From Acinetobacter sp. YWS30-1 (GTDB taxonomy: Bacteria; Pseudomonadota; Gammaproteobacteria; Pseudomonadales; Moraxellaceae): 64,000 nucleotides of DNA. Position numbers and translations under genes: made by a program. This document shows positions 1 through 10,036 of the stretch, piece after piece; position 1 is the stretch's first letter; each line of letters starts with the position of its first letter. The stretch spans positions 124,001 through 188,000 of the forward strand of contig NZ_CP114606.1 in NCBI RefSeq assembly GCF_033558715.1, read 5' to 3'. The notes beneath the pieces are model-generated. The model saw nothing but the letters and a program-made list of their open reading frames with translations. It did no database searches and was not told the DNA's origin.

Positions 1-1821
1 TGGGATCCGCTACTGGATAAAGACAAATCTGGTGCACTCAAAGCGATTATGGAAGAAGCAGTAGATGGTGATTATCAGCGCTATCAGGTGAAAGGTGGTG
101 CTTATGCACGCGCACATTTCTTTGGTAAATATCCAGAAGCAGAAGCTTTGGTCAAAGACCTGAGCGATGAAGATATTGATAATCTGAACCGTGGTGGTCA
201 TGACCCGTACAAAGTCTTTGCTGCCTATGCAGAAGCGACCAAGGCCAAAGGTCAGCCAACGGTCATTCTGGCGAAAACCGTAAAAGGTTATGGTCTGTCT
301 GATGAAATTGAAGCGGTGAATAAGACCCACCAAATCAAGAAAATGCAGCTGGAATCGTTGAAATACGTACGTAACCGTTTCAACTTGCCATTTACTGATG
401 AACAACTGGAAGAAATTCCATTCTACCGCCCAAGCGAAAACTCGCCTGAAATTAAATATATGAAGGCACGCCGTGAAGCACTGGGTGGTTATCTGCCAGC
501 ACGTCGCAAAGAAAGCGAATCTTTACCAATTCCTGAGCTCTCTGTTTTTGATGCTGTGCTCAAAGGTTCAAACGGTAAAGAACAGTCCACCACCATGGTC
601 ATGGTTCGTCTCATCTCTGCCTTATTAAAAGAGAAAGCAATCAAGGACCGTGTGGTACCGATCGTGCCAGATGAAGCGCGTACCTTTGGTCTGGAAGGGA
701 TGTTCCGTCAATTGGGGATCTATGCAGCGCATGGTCAACAATATACCCCTGAAGATCAGGAACAGTTGATGCATTACCGTGAAGCCAAAGACGGTCATAT
801 GTTACAGGAAGGGATTAACGAAGCCGGTGCGATGAGCGCATGGGCAGCCTTGGCGACCAGTTATTCAACCAATAACCTGCCAATGATTCCGATGTACATG
901 TACTACTCGATGTTCGGCTTCCAGCGTATTGGCGATATTGCCTGGGCCGCAGGTGATGCACAGGCGCAAGGCTTCTTGCTGGGTGCAACCGCTGGCCGTA
1001 CTACCTTAAATGGTGAGGGCTTGCAGCATCAGGATGGTCATTCGCATATTCTGGCCAACACCATTCCAAACTGTGTCTCTTATGACCCGTGCTTTGGCTA
1101 TGAGCTTGCTGTGATCGTGCATGATGGTCTGCAACGTATGTATGTGAATCAGGAGCGTGTGTTCTATTATCTGACCTTGATGAACGAAAATTACGAACAT
1201 CCGCCAATGCCGCAAGGTGCAGAAGAAGGCATCAAGCGTGGTATGTATCTGCTGGAAGAAGACGAAAAAGCGACGGTTCAGTTGATGGGTTCAGGCGTGA
1301 TTCTGCGTGAAGTCATCAAGGCCGCAAAAATCCTGCGTGAGGAATATCAGATTCATGCCAATGTCTGGAGCGTGACCAGCTTTAACGAACTCGCTCGCGA
1401 TGGTATGGCATGTGAAGAATATAACCGCCTGCATCCACTGGCTGAAGAAGCGAAAGAGCCATGGGTGTCTCAGCAGTTACGTGACAAGGACGGTATTGTG
1501 GTATCGGCTACCGATCACATGCGTGCCTATAGCGAACAGATCCGTGCCTATCTTCCAGATAGCCGTCCATTCGTAGCCTTGGGTACCGATGGTTATGGCC
1601 GTTCAGATACCCGTGGCAACCTGCGTAGCTACTTTGGTGTCGATGCTGCACATATTGTCGTAGCAACCTTGAAGAAGCTGGCAGATGAAGGCGAAGTCGA
1701 TGCACGTTTAGTGAAAGACGCGATCTCTAGCTTTGAGTTAGATACTGATCGTCCGGTGGCTTGGGCACCTCAGGCGACTCCTGAATTGCATCCAGTTGCT
1801 GACTACAAAGAGGAGAACTAA
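1..1821 (+). CDS. aceE: Pyruvate dehydrogenase E1 component, C-terminal part (left edge cuts it)
   Basis: Homodimeric-type pyruvate dehydrogenase E1, which decarboxylates pyruvate with thiamine diphosphate and passes the acetyl group to the lipoyl arms of E2. The reading frame is open from base 1, so the gene starts outside the window. About 606 residues are visible against roughly 890 for the family, so the missing part is the N-terminal third with much of the cofactor-binding region. Visible family stretches include TVKGYGLSDEIEAVNKTHQ, VPDEARTFGLEGMFRQLGIY and LGTDGYGRSDTRGNLRSYF. The stop codon lies two bases before aceF, so the two are cotranscribed. No frameshift is seen in the visible part. 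Confidence 0.97.
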   Translation, partial: WDPLLDKDKSGALKAIMEEAVDGDYQRYQVKGGAYARAHFFGKYPEAEALVKDLSDEDIDNLNRGGHDPYKVFAAYAEATKAKGQPTVILAKTVKGYGLSDEIEAVNKTHQIKKMQLESLKYVRNRFNLPFTDEQLEEIPFYRPSENSPEIKYMKARREALGGYLPARRKESESLPIPELSVFDAVLKGSNGKEQSTTMVMVRLISALLKEKAIKDRVVPIVPDEARTFGLEGMFRQLGIYAAHGQQYTPEDQEQLMHYREAKDGHMLQEGINEAGAMSAWAALATSYSTNNLPMIPMYMYYSMFGFQRIGDIAWAAGDAQAQGFLLGATAGRTTLNGEGLQHQDGHSHILANTIPNCVSYDPCFGYELAVIVHDGLQRMYVNQERVFYYLTLMNENYEHPPMPQGAEEGIKRGMYLLEEDEKATVQLMGSGVILREVIKAAKILREEYQIHANVWSVTSFNELARDGMACEEYNRLHPLAEEAKEPWVSQQLRDKDGIVVSATDHMRAYSEQIRAYLPDSRPFVALGTDGYGRSDTRGNLRSYFGVDAAHIVVATLKKLADEGEVDARLVKDAISSFELDTDRPVAWAPQATPELHPVADYKEEN

Positions 1822-1823
1822 TC

Positions 1824-3851
1824 ATGCAAATTACGACTCCAGATATTGGTGTAGACAAGGCAACTGTGGCAGAAATCCTGGTGAAGGTGGGTGACACCAT
1901 CGCTGTAGATGAAAGTATTGTGCTGCTGGAATCGGATAAAGCCTCTGTTGAAGTGCCAAGCACTTCAGCAGGTGTGGTCAAAAACATCCTGATCAATCAG
2001 GGTGATGAAGTATCTGAAGGTACTGTCCTGATTGAACTGCAGGCTGAAGATGATGCCAGTACGGTAGAAAGTCAGGAAGCTGATGCTGCTGACAAAACTT
2101 CGGAAAATACTCCAACTGAATTGCCTGATGAGGAAATCCTGCAGGAAGTGGCGGCACATCAGCCTAAAGCCTCTAGCCAAAGTGAACAGGCCTCTCAATC
2201 GGCTTCTACATCTACTGTAGAAGTGAAATTGCCGGATATTGGCGTAGAAAAGGCCCTGGTGGGTGAAATTCTGGTTCAGGTTGGCGATGAAGTTGAGGTG
2301 GATCAAAGCCTGGTCGTGGTTGAATCGGATAAAGCAACAGTTGAAGTACCAAGTACAGTTGCAGGTACTGTAGAAGCGATTCATATTCAGGAAGGTGATT
2401 CAGTCAAAGAGGGGGTGCTGATTCTGACAGTGAAAACTGCAGATTCAGCACCAGCTGCTGAGCAAGCAGCGCCTCAAGCAGAAGAAAAGCCAAAAGCTCA
2501 AGCAACACCTGAAGCCAAAACTGAAACAGCACCACAACAGGCGGCATCCCCTGCAGGCGATATTGAAGTAAAAGTACCTGACTTGGGTGTCGACAAGGCT
2601 GCTGTAGCAGAAATTCTGGTACAGGTCGGTGATACGGTGGAGAAAGACCAGAGCATCATCGTGGTCGAATCGGATAAAGCGACAGTAGAAGTGCCAAGCA
2701 CGACTGCCGGAGTGATTAAGGCGATTCATGTTGAGCTGGGCCAGAGTGTTTCTGAAGGTGTGGCACTGATTACGATTAAAGCTGAAGGACAAGCATCACC
2801 TGCTGCAGCTCCAGCGGAAAAATCAGAAGCACCTGCAGTCAAAGCTACGCCTGCACCAGCCACAGCTCCAAAAGCTGAACCTGCTGCGACACCTGAAACG
2901 CATAGTGCAGACAAGCTCACCAAAGAGCAGAACGCTGCCAATGCCAAAGTTTATGCTGGTCCTGCTGTGCGTAAACTGGCTCGTGAACTGGGTGTGGTAT
3001 TGGCAGAAGTGAAAGCTTCTGGTCCGCATGAGCGTCTAATGAAAGAAGACCTGTTTGCGTATGTGAAAGATCGTCTGACTGCACCGCAAACAACAACCGC
3101 ACCTGCGGCAGCTACAGCTCCTGCTGGCTTACCAAAACTGCCTGATTTCAGTGCTTTTGGTGGGGTAGAAGAGAAAGCCTTGACGCGTCTGCAACAGGTT
3201 TCGATTCCACAGTTATCTTTAAATAACTATATCCCACAAGTGACCCAGTTTGATGCAGCAGACATCACTGAGCTGGAAGCTTGGCGTAATGAGCTGAAAG
3301 GCAACTTCAAGAAAGAAGGTATTGGCCTGACCATCATGGCTTTCATTATCAAGGCTGTAGCTTATCTGCTCAAAGAAGAACGCGAGTTTGCCGGTCACCT
3401 GTCTGATGACGGTAAATCGGTATTGCTACGTAATGAGATCCATATGGGCATTGCGGTTGCGACGCCAGATGGCTTGACTGTTCCTGTATTACGTAACCCG
3501 GACCAGAAGTCGATCAAGCAGATCGCCATTGAGCTCGGTGAATTAAGCCAGAAAGCGCGTGACAAGAAATTGTCACCTAAAGATCTGCAAGGTGCGAACT
3601 TCACGATTACCAGCTTGGGCTCAATTGGCGGTACAGCATTTACGCCGTTGGTGAACTGGCCGCAAGTGGCGATCCTGGGAATTTCCCCAGCAACCATGCA
3701 ACCGGTATGGAATGGGGAGGGCTTTGATCCACGTTTGATGCTGCCACTGTCACTGTCTTATGACCATCGCGTAATTAATGGTGCCGATGCTGCACGCTTT
3801 ACCAATAAGCTGACCAAGCTGTTAAAGGATATTCGTACACTCTTGATCTGA
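1824..3851 (+). CDS. aceF: Dihydrolipoamide acetyltransferase (PDH E2) with three lipoyl domains
   Basis: E2 core of the pyruvate dehydrogenase complex; it moves acetyl groups from lipoyl-lysine to CoA. 675 residues. Three lipoyl domains in tandem (about residues 2-75, 130-205 and 248-325) each carry the ESDKA lipoylation motif and are joined by Ala/Pro/Glu-rich flexible linkers. A peripheral-subunit-binding domain follows (AGPAVRKLARELGV, about 375-410), then the catalytic acyltransferase domain ending in the DHRVINGADAARF active-site signature. The first lipoyl domain is followed by an unusually acidic linker. It starts two bases after aceE and is followed by a strong terminator. No lpd gene is adjacent, so E3 must be encoded elsewhere. 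Confidence 0.97.
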   Translation: MQITTPDIGVDKATVAEILVKVGDTIAVDESIVLLESDKASVEVPSTSAGVVKNILINQGDEVSEGTVLIELQAEDDASTVESQEADAADKTSENTPTELPDEEILQEVAAHQPKASSQSEQASQSASTSTVEVKLPDIGVEKALVGEILVQVGDEVEVDQSLVVVESDKATVEVPSTVAGTVEAIHIQEGDSVKEGVLILTVKTADSAPAAEQAAPQAEEKPKAQATPEAKTETAPQQAASPAGDIEVKVPDLGVDKAAVAEILVQVGDTVEKDQSIIVVESDKATVEVPSTTAGVIKAIHVELGQSVSEGVALITIKAEGQASPAAAPAEKSEAPAVKATPAPATAPKAEPAATPETHSADKLTKEQNAANAKVYAGPAVRKLARELGVVLAEVKASGPHERLMKEDLFAYVKDRLTAPQTTTAPAAATAPAGLPKLPDFSAFGGVEEKALTRLQQVSIPQLSLNNYIPQVTQFDAADITELEAWRNELKGNFKKEGIGLTIMAFIIKAVAYLLKEEREFAGHLSDDGKSVLLRNEIHMGIAVATPDGLTVPVLRNPDQKSIKQIAIELGELSQKARDKKLSPKDLQGANFTITSLGSIGGTAFTPLVNWPQVAILGISPATMQPVWNGEGFDPRLMLPLSLSYDHRVINGADAARFTNKLTKLLKDIRTLLI

Positions 3852-3870
3852 TTCATGAATGTATGAAAAT

Positions 3871-3898
3871 AAAAACCCTGCTCCGGCAGGGTTTTTTT
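3871..3898 (+). terminator. Rho-independent terminator of aceEF
   Basis: Hairpin ACCCTGC-tccg-GCAGGGT followed by a run of seven T, 20 bases after the aceF stop. Confidence 0.9.
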
Positions 3899-3908
3899 AT
3901 ATGACAAT

Positions 3909-3937
3909 TTGTAAATATAAACACGGTTGGCTATAAT
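3909..3937 (+). promoter_or_regulatory. Sigma-70-type promoter of the Mn riboswitch transcript
   Basis: TTGTAA (3909-3914) and a perfect TATAAT (3932-3937) separated by 17 bases. The predicted start, near 3944, is just before the conserved riboswitch sequence begins. Confidence 0.75.
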
Positions 3938-3947
3938 GGGCGCACTT

Positions 3948-4141
3948 CATTGGGGAGTAGCCGCCTTTTGCGCAAAGCAGAAGGGTGATGGTCAACATAT
4001 TTGCTCAACAGGGCATGGTCATCATAGCAAAGAACCAAATAAGCTTCTCGAAGCTTTCTTTTGTTGGCAAGACCTTTGATTTACCATTCTGCAGATTTTG
4101 GCTGGCGGGAAGGGTGAATCATCGGTAGAAAATGCCAGCCA
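3948..4141 (+). promoter_or_regulatory. yybP-ykoY manganese riboswitch with expression platform
   Basis: The leader carries the hallmark segments of the yybP-ykoY class in order: GGGGAGTAGCCG (about 3952-3963), GATGGTCAACATA (about 3987-3999) and GCAAGACCTTTGA (4067-4079). The downstream gene is a TMEM165/GDT1-type membrane protein, a standard target of this Mn2+-sensing class. Beyond the aptamer, TGGCTGGC (4099-4106) pairs perfectly with GCCAGCCA (4134-4141). That stem ends at the purine-rich ribosome-binding region (4141-4148), which suggests control of translation initiation rather than a terminator. The class assignment is firm; the mode of switching is inferred. Confidence 0.9.
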
Positions 4142-4153
4142 GAGAAAGACCGC

Positions 4154-4729
4154 ATGTACGAATTCCTGCTTTCCACGGCCATCGTTGCACTTGCCGAAAT
4201 GGGTGATAAAACCCAGTTACTGGCTTTGCTTCTTGCAGCACGTTTCCGCAAACCGACACCGATTTTAATTGCAATTTTACTGGCAACCCTGATTAACCAT
4301 GGTCTTTCAGCAGCCCTGGGGCAATGGGTCACTACCGTTATTGGGCCAGAAATTTTGCTGTGGATCGTGTCAGTCGGTTTTATTGGGATGGCAATCTGGA
4401 TGCTGATTCCGGATGAATTAGGGGATGAAAACGACAGTATCAATAAATGGCAAAAGTACGGCGTGTTTGGTGCGACTTTTGTGCTGTTCTTCCTGGCTGA
4501 AATTGGTGATAAAACCCAGATTGCGACAGTGGCACTGGCAGCACGTTTTGACAGTGTGCTTTGGGTGATGATGGGTACTACCGTCGGAATGATGATTGCC
4601 AACGCACCTGCGGTATTTATCGGTGATAAACTGGCGAATAAACTTCCAATCGGCCTGATTCATAAAATTGGCGCCAGTATTTTCTTGATCATCGGTGTCG
4701 GCACCTTGGCACAACATTATTTATTTTAA
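4154..4729 (+). CDS. TMEM165/GDT1 family (UPF0016) putative manganese exporter
   Basis: Inner-membrane cation exporter of the TMEM165/GDT1 family, 191 residues with about six membrane helices in two repeats. Each repeat carries the family signature: AEMGDKTQLLALLLA near residue 15 and AEIGDKTQIATVALAARF near residue 115, whose acidic residues are the expected metal ligands. The leader is a Mn2+-responsive yybP-ykoY riboswitch, so the likely role is efflux of excess Mn2+; related proteins are called MneA in other gamma-proteobacteria. The start follows the GAGAAAG ribosome-binding region. Ca2+ or H+ exchange is the alternative known for eukaryotic relatives. Confidence 0.9.
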   Translation: MYEFLLSTAIVALAEMGDKTQLLALLLAARFRKPTPILIAILLATLINHGLSAALGQWVTTVIGPEILLWIVSVGFIGMAIWMLIPDELGDENDSINKWQKYGVFGATFVLFFLAEIGDKTQIATVALAARFDSVLWVMMGTTVGMMIANAPAVFIGDKLANKLPIGLIHKIGASIFLIIGVGTLAQHYLF

Positions 4730-4750
4730 AAATAAAAATCAATTTCGTAT

Positions 4751-4781
4751 AAATCCTGAGCTAAAAACTCGGGATTTTTTA
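4751..4781 (+). terminator. Terminator of the manganese exporter gene
   Basis: AATCCTGAG-ctaaaaa-CTCGGGATT hairpin followed by T6, 20 bases after the stop. Confidence 0.85.
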
Positions 4782-4915
4782 TTGTGAAATTGTGCTCAAT
4801 TTACTGATAAATAAAGTGATATATCCAGTTTTATTGATTGTAAGTTCATTTAATTCCCTATATGTTATATGCCTATAGAAAAACCATCCTAAACGAAAAA
4901 AATTGGGGATTACTG

Positions 4916-5713
4916 ATGGCCTTCGAGCGCACCACATCGCAAGTCTTGTTTGATAATGGGACACATAAATGTATTAGTTTTACCAGTCTCGTTAAAGGTG
5001 AAGGTGTCCAGGCAAACCAATTTCTGATTTTAGACAATGAGCGTGCTGCAGTACTTGATCCGGGCGGTGATTTAACTTATGTACCGTTGACCATGGAACT
5101 GAACCGCTATACCCGGTTAAGCAATCTGGATTATGTGATGGCATCGCATCAGGATCCGGACATTATTACCTCCATGCCGCGCTGGCTGGTCTATACCGAA
5201 GCCAAAGTCGTGGCTTCCAAGCTCTGGGCGCGTTTCTTGCCGCATCTGAATTCAGCCTTTATGAGTGACCGTATGAAAGGTAACTGGCTGGATCGTCTGG
5301 TTGAATTGCCGGATCATGGTCAGATCATTCCACTCGGTCAATCCAGCATTATTGCTATTCCAGCGCACTTTTTACATTCAGTCGGTAATTTCCAGTTTTA
5401 TGACCCGATTGCCAAGATCCTGTTTTCTGGTGATATGGGGGCGTCAATGGTCGAGGATGCTTCAAAGCCACTGGAAAATTTTGCAGCGCACATTCCGAAA
5501 ATGAAAGGATTTCACCAGCGCTATATGTGCAATAACAAGGTGATTCGTTTATGGGTACAGATGGTACGTACCATGGATGTAGACATGATTGTGCCACAAC
5601 ATGGAACACCATTTGTGGGTAAAGAACAGATTAACCAGTTTCTGGACTGGATTGAAACACTGGAATGTGGCACTGATTTAATGGATGAAACTGTTTTTAC
5701 TTGTCCTGAATAG
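4916..5713 (+). CDS. MBL-fold protein resembling diiron oxygen-binding/flavodiiron domains
   Basis: Cytosolic metallo-beta-lactamase-fold protein of 265 residues. The order of elements (VLDPGGD, ASHQDPDI, PAHFLHSVGNF, LFSGDMGA, IVPQHGTPF) matches the diiron-type MBL domain of flavodiiron proteins and stand-alone oxygen-binding diiron proteins rather than hydrolases. HQDPD stands in for the usual HxHxDH. There is no flavodoxin domain, so any electron partner is separate. An upstream in-frame ATG exists at 4862, but TTGGGGA at 4903-4909 fits the ATG at 4916. The exact substrate is unknown; oxygen or peroxide sensing or reduction is the family-based guess. Confidence 0.75.
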   Translation: MAFERTTSQVLFDNGTHKCISFTSLVKGEGVQANQFLILDNERAAVLDPGGDLTYVPLTMELNRYTRLSNLDYVMASHQDPDIITSMPRWLVYTEAKVVASKLWARFLPHLNSAFMSDRMKGNWLDRLVELPDHGQIIPLGQSSIIAIPAHFLHSVGNFQFYDPIAKILFSGDMGASMVEDASKPLENFAAHIPKMKGFHQRYMCNNKVIRLWVQMVRTMDVDMIVPQHGTPFVGKEQINQFLDWIETLECGTDLMDETVFTCPE

Positions 5714-5813
5714 TTCAAGAAAATTTTAAATTTTTTCTTGAGTAGAAAAACAACATTTTTTATATTTTCCGCCGGCAAAAAAAACTGTTTTTGATGACGA
5801 GAATTTATAAGAA

Positions 5814-6179
5814 ATGTTGTCTCAAGTTCCTACACAAGATGCATGTTTAAGTTGTGGCGCATGTTGCGCCTATTTCAGGGTTTCATTTTATTGGGCAGAG
5901 GGGATTCCCATGCCTGAGCACTATACTGAGCCTGTCACCTCGGTCTATTCATGCATGGCGGGAACCAATCAGAAAAATCCGCGCTGTGTTGCGCTAGAAG
6001 GCAAGATTGGCGAGCAGGTGAGTTGCGGCATGTACGAGCTACGTAGCTCATCCTGTAAAGAAGTGCAGATCGCTGATGCCCAGTGCAATAAAGCACGGAT
6101 GGCACACAATATGATTCCATTCATCCAGATTGAGCCGGATGAAGCCGAAAATGATGATAATTTCGAACGGGTGAGCTAA
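5814..6179 (+). CDS. YkgJ-type cysteine-cluster protein (UPF0153)
   Basis: Small cytosolic protein, 121 residues, of the YkgJ / UPF0153 family, proposed to bind zinc or an iron-sulfur centre. The N-terminal CLSCGACC motif (residues 11-18) is followed by further cysteines at CMAG, RCVALEG, SCGMYELRSSSC and QCNK, a spacing typical of the family. The C-terminus is acidic. It follows the MBL-fold gene on the same strand after 100 bases that contain an AT-rich inverted repeat (about 5715-5741), so it may have its own promoter. Molecular function is not established. Confidence 0.8.
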   Translation: MLSQVPTQDACLSCGACCAYFRVSFYWAEGIPMPEHYTEPVTSVYSCMAGTNQKNPRCVALEGKIGEQVSCGMYELRSSSCKEVQIADAQCNKARMAHNMIPFIQIEPDEAENDDNFERVS

Positions 6180-6196
6180 ATTCAAACTCAAGATTT

Positions 6197-6227
6197 AAAA
6201 AGCAGGGTATGGACTCTGCTTTTTTTA
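6197..6227 (+). terminator. Terminator after the YkgJ-type gene
   Basis: AAAAAGCAG and CTGCTTTTT arms around a 10-base loop with a T7 tail, 18 bases after the stop. Confidence 0.8.
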
Positions 6228-6371
6228 TGGGAGAAAAAATTAGTAAGGGATTTTGTAAAGCAAATAAATATGATGACTACTCTGGCATATTTAAATTGTT
6301 GATTGAATAGTCAAATTTACAGGTTTAGATATTCGGATTAAATCTAAGTCCAGATTTAGACAAAATAAATT

Positions 6372-6412
6372 TTGCAATTGCAATGAAATTTAGAGCTAAA
6401 TTTGTTTATAAT
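6372..6412 (+). promoter_or_regulatory. guaB promoter with upstream palindrome
   Basis: A perfect TATAAT at 6407-6412 lies 30 bases before the guaB start. Where the -35 element is expected only a weak match (TGAAAT, 6384-6389) is present. Directly upstream is a perfect 12-base palindrome TTGCAATTGCAA (6372-6383), a plausible activator or repressor site. Its binding protein is unknown. Confidence 0.55.
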
Positions 6413-6414
6413 AG

Positions 6415-7908
<1,494 letters not shown>

Positions 7909-7929
7909 CTTTCGCTGATTGTTTACTCT

Positions 7930-7961
7930 AAAAAAGCCGTCATCCTCATGACGGCTTTTTT
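7930..7961 (+). terminator. Terminator of guaB
   Basis: GCCGTCAT-cctc-ATGACGGC hairpin flanked by A6 and T6. Confidence 0.92.
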
Positions 7962-8030
7962 GTTTTGGTGTACAGTGTTGCACAATGAAAAAGGATGATG
8001 TAAATCACCCGCTAAGAAGTGAGACAAAGC

Positions 8031-9362
8031 ATGAGTTATTTTGGTACCGATGGTATTCGTGGAAAATTTGGTGAGTTACCGATTACACCTGAATTTGCCC
8101 TGAAATTAGGTTTTTCGGCAGGAAAAGTATTAAAACGAAATAGCAAAAAAAGCAAACCATTGGTGGTACTGGGTAAAGATACCCGTTTATCTGGTTATAT
8201 TCTGGAATCTGCGCTACAGGCAGGACTCAATGCGGCAGGTGTTTATGTGCATCTGCTTGGACCTTTGCCAACCCCGGCCATTGCCCATTTGACCCGTGCT
8301 TTGCATGCCAGCCTCGGTATTGTCATTTCTGCATCACACAATCCGTATTTCGATAACGGCATTAAGTTTTTCTCGAGTGAAGGTAAAAAACTGCCTGATG
8401 CTTTGCAGGATGAGATCAACCAGGAACTGGAAAAAGAACTAGTAATTGAAGATAACGCGAACTTGGGTAAAAGTTTCCGTGTGAAAGATGCCAATGGCCG
8501 TTATATCGAATTCTGTAAGTCGACTTTCCCATACCATTTAGACCTGAATGATTTAACCATTGTCGTTGACTGTGCCAATGGTGCAGCTTATAGCGTTGGC
8601 CCTGCGGTTTTCCGTGAACTGGGTGCTAAGGTTATTTCCATCTATGATGAACCGACCGGTCTGAATATCAATGAGAACTGTGGTTCAACTCATCCGGAAA
8701 ATCTGCAAAAAGCAGTGGTTGAGCATGGTGCTGATTTAGGCATAGCCTTCGATGGTGATGCTGACCGCGTGATTATGGTCGATAAAAACGGTGAGCAAAT
8801 TACCGGTGATCATATTCTGTATATTCTTGCGACTCAGGCAAAAAATAAGCCAGCTGGGATTGTTGGTACCTTGATGAGCAATATGGCGCTGGAACTGGCC
8901 CTCGAGAAAGCTGGGGTAGAGCTGCTACGTGCCAAAGTCGGTGACCGTTATGTACTGCAAGGTCTGGAAGAAAAAGACTGGTCGATTGGTGGCGAGCCAT
9001 CAGGTCATATCCTGACTTTAGACAAGAGCACCACAGGCGATGCGATTATTGCTGCACTACAAGTCTTAACCGTGATGGTCGAGCAGAAGAAAGCGCTACA
9101 TGAGTTAGTGGCTGACTTTAAATTATTGCCGAATGTCTTGGTGAATGTACGTCTGAATACCATGTTTGACCCGTACTCAGTGCCTGCTTTGACTGCAGAG
9201 TTTAGCAAAGCTGAAGAGCAGCTCAAAGGCCGTGGCCGTTTACTGATCCGTAAGTCAGGGACTGAACCGGTGATCCGTGTCATGGTGGAAGGCGAGGATC
9301 TTGCAGAGGTAACCACACTGGCAAATTCATTGGCTGATGCGGTACGTGCCAACGCCGCTTAA
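8031..9362 (+). CDS. glmM: Phosphoglucosamine mutase
   Basis: Interconverts glucosamine-6-phosphate and glucosamine-1-phosphate on the way to UDP-GlcNAc for peptidoglycan and LPS. About 443 residues from this start. It begins with the family-typical [11 protein letters not shown]. The phosphoserine loop [16 protein letters not shown] contains the catalytic Ser (about residue 100), the metal loop is FDGDADRVI, sugar binding is at GGEPSGH, and the C-terminal phosphate loop is [16 protein letters not shown] four codons upstream (8019) is in frame but the ATG fits the family start. The next gene, pdxH, begins 15 bases after the stop. Confidence 0.97.
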   Translation: MSYFGTDGIRGKFGELPITPEFALKLGFSAGKVLKRNSKKSKPLVVLGKDTRLSGYILESALQAGLNAAGVYVHLLGPLPTPAIAHLTRALHASLGIVISASHNPYFDNGIKFFSSEGKKLPDALQDEINQELEKELVIEDNANLGKSFRVKDANGRYIEFCKSTFPYHLDLNDLTIVVDCANGAAYSVGPAVFRELGAKVISIYDEPTGLNINENCGSTHPENLQKAVVEHGADLGIAFDGDADRVIMVDKNGEQITGDHILYILATQAKNKPAGIVGTLMSNMALELALEKAGVELLRAKVGDRYVLQGLEEKDWSIGGEPSGHILTLDKSTTGDAIIAALQVLTVMVEQKKALHELVADFKLLPNVLVNVRLNTMFDPYSVPALTAEFSKAEEQLKGRGRLLIRKSGTEPVIRVMVEGEDLAEVTTLANSLADAVRANAA

Positions 9363-9377
9363 ATGGGGGAAGAGTGA

Positions 9378-10034
9378 ATGAGCGATCTGATTAAGGATCT
9401 AAGTGAACTGCGTCTGAACTACCAAAAAGGCGAGCTACATGAAGATCAGGTCAATCCCAATCCGCATATGCAGTTTTTGCAGTGGTTTAACCATGCCCTT
9501 GCTGCACAGCTGCATGAACCTTATGCCATGTCATTGGCAACTGCAAATGCACAAGGTCGTCCGCATGTGCGTACAGTGTTGCTGCGTGGTGCCACTGAAG
9601 CGGGTTATGATTTCTATACCAATTATGACAGTCAAAAAGGTCTGGATCTGGCCGAAAACCCGTATGCAGAATTGCTGTTTTACTGGCAGGAACAGGAACG
9701 TCAGATCCGGATTAGCGGTAAGGTAATTAAAATTTCGGAAGAAGAATCGACTGATTATTATCATAAACGTCCGCGCGAAAGTCAGATCGCTGCACATATC
9801 AGTACCCCGCAAAGCGGTGTGGTTGTGAGTCGTGAAGAACTACAGCAACGTTTCTGGGATTTGCATCAACAGGTCGCTAATCAGGAAGAACTGGATAAAC
9901 CGGGATTCTGGGGCGGCTATCGTTTGCAGCCAGATTATTATGAATTCTGGCAGGGGCGCCCCAACCGTTTACATGACCGCCTGAGTTATGAAAAAATCGA
10001 TGGGGCGTGGAAACTACAACGATTGATGCCATAA
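9378..10034 (+). CDS. pdxH: Pyridoxamine 5'-phosphate oxidase
   Basis: FMN-dependent oxidase that makes pyridoxal 5'-phosphate from pyridoxine- or pyridoxamine-phosphate. 218 residues, normal for the family. FMN- and substrate-binding stretches are present (RTVLLRG, FYTNYDSQKG, QIRISGKV, and the C-terminal EFWQGRPNRLHDR). GGGGAAGAG immediately upstream serves as ribosome-binding site. It sits in a compact glmM-pdxH-recJ run; recJ starts two bases after its stop. Confidence 0.96.
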   Translation: MSDLIKDLSELRLNYQKGELHEDQVNPNPHMQFLQWFNHALAAQLHEPYAMSLATANAQGRPHVRTVLLRGATEAGYDFYTNYDSQKGLDLAENPYAELLFYWQEQERQIRISGKVIKISEEESTDYYHKRPRESQIAAHISTPQSGVVVSREELQQRFWDLHQQVANQEELDKPGFWGGYRLQPDYYEFWQGRPNRLHDRLSYEKIDGAWKLQRLMP

Positions 10035-10036
10035 CA

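Noticed and set aside
3395..3697. 100-residue minus-strand ORF opposite aceF, and similar antisense ORFs over guaB, mneA-like and actP genes
   Set aside because: All lie fully inside well-supported genes with the expected antisense composition.
10007..10036. Longer recJ start overlapping pdxH
   Set aside because: The in-frame ATG lies inside pdxH and gives METTTIDAIT, unlike known RecJ N-termini.
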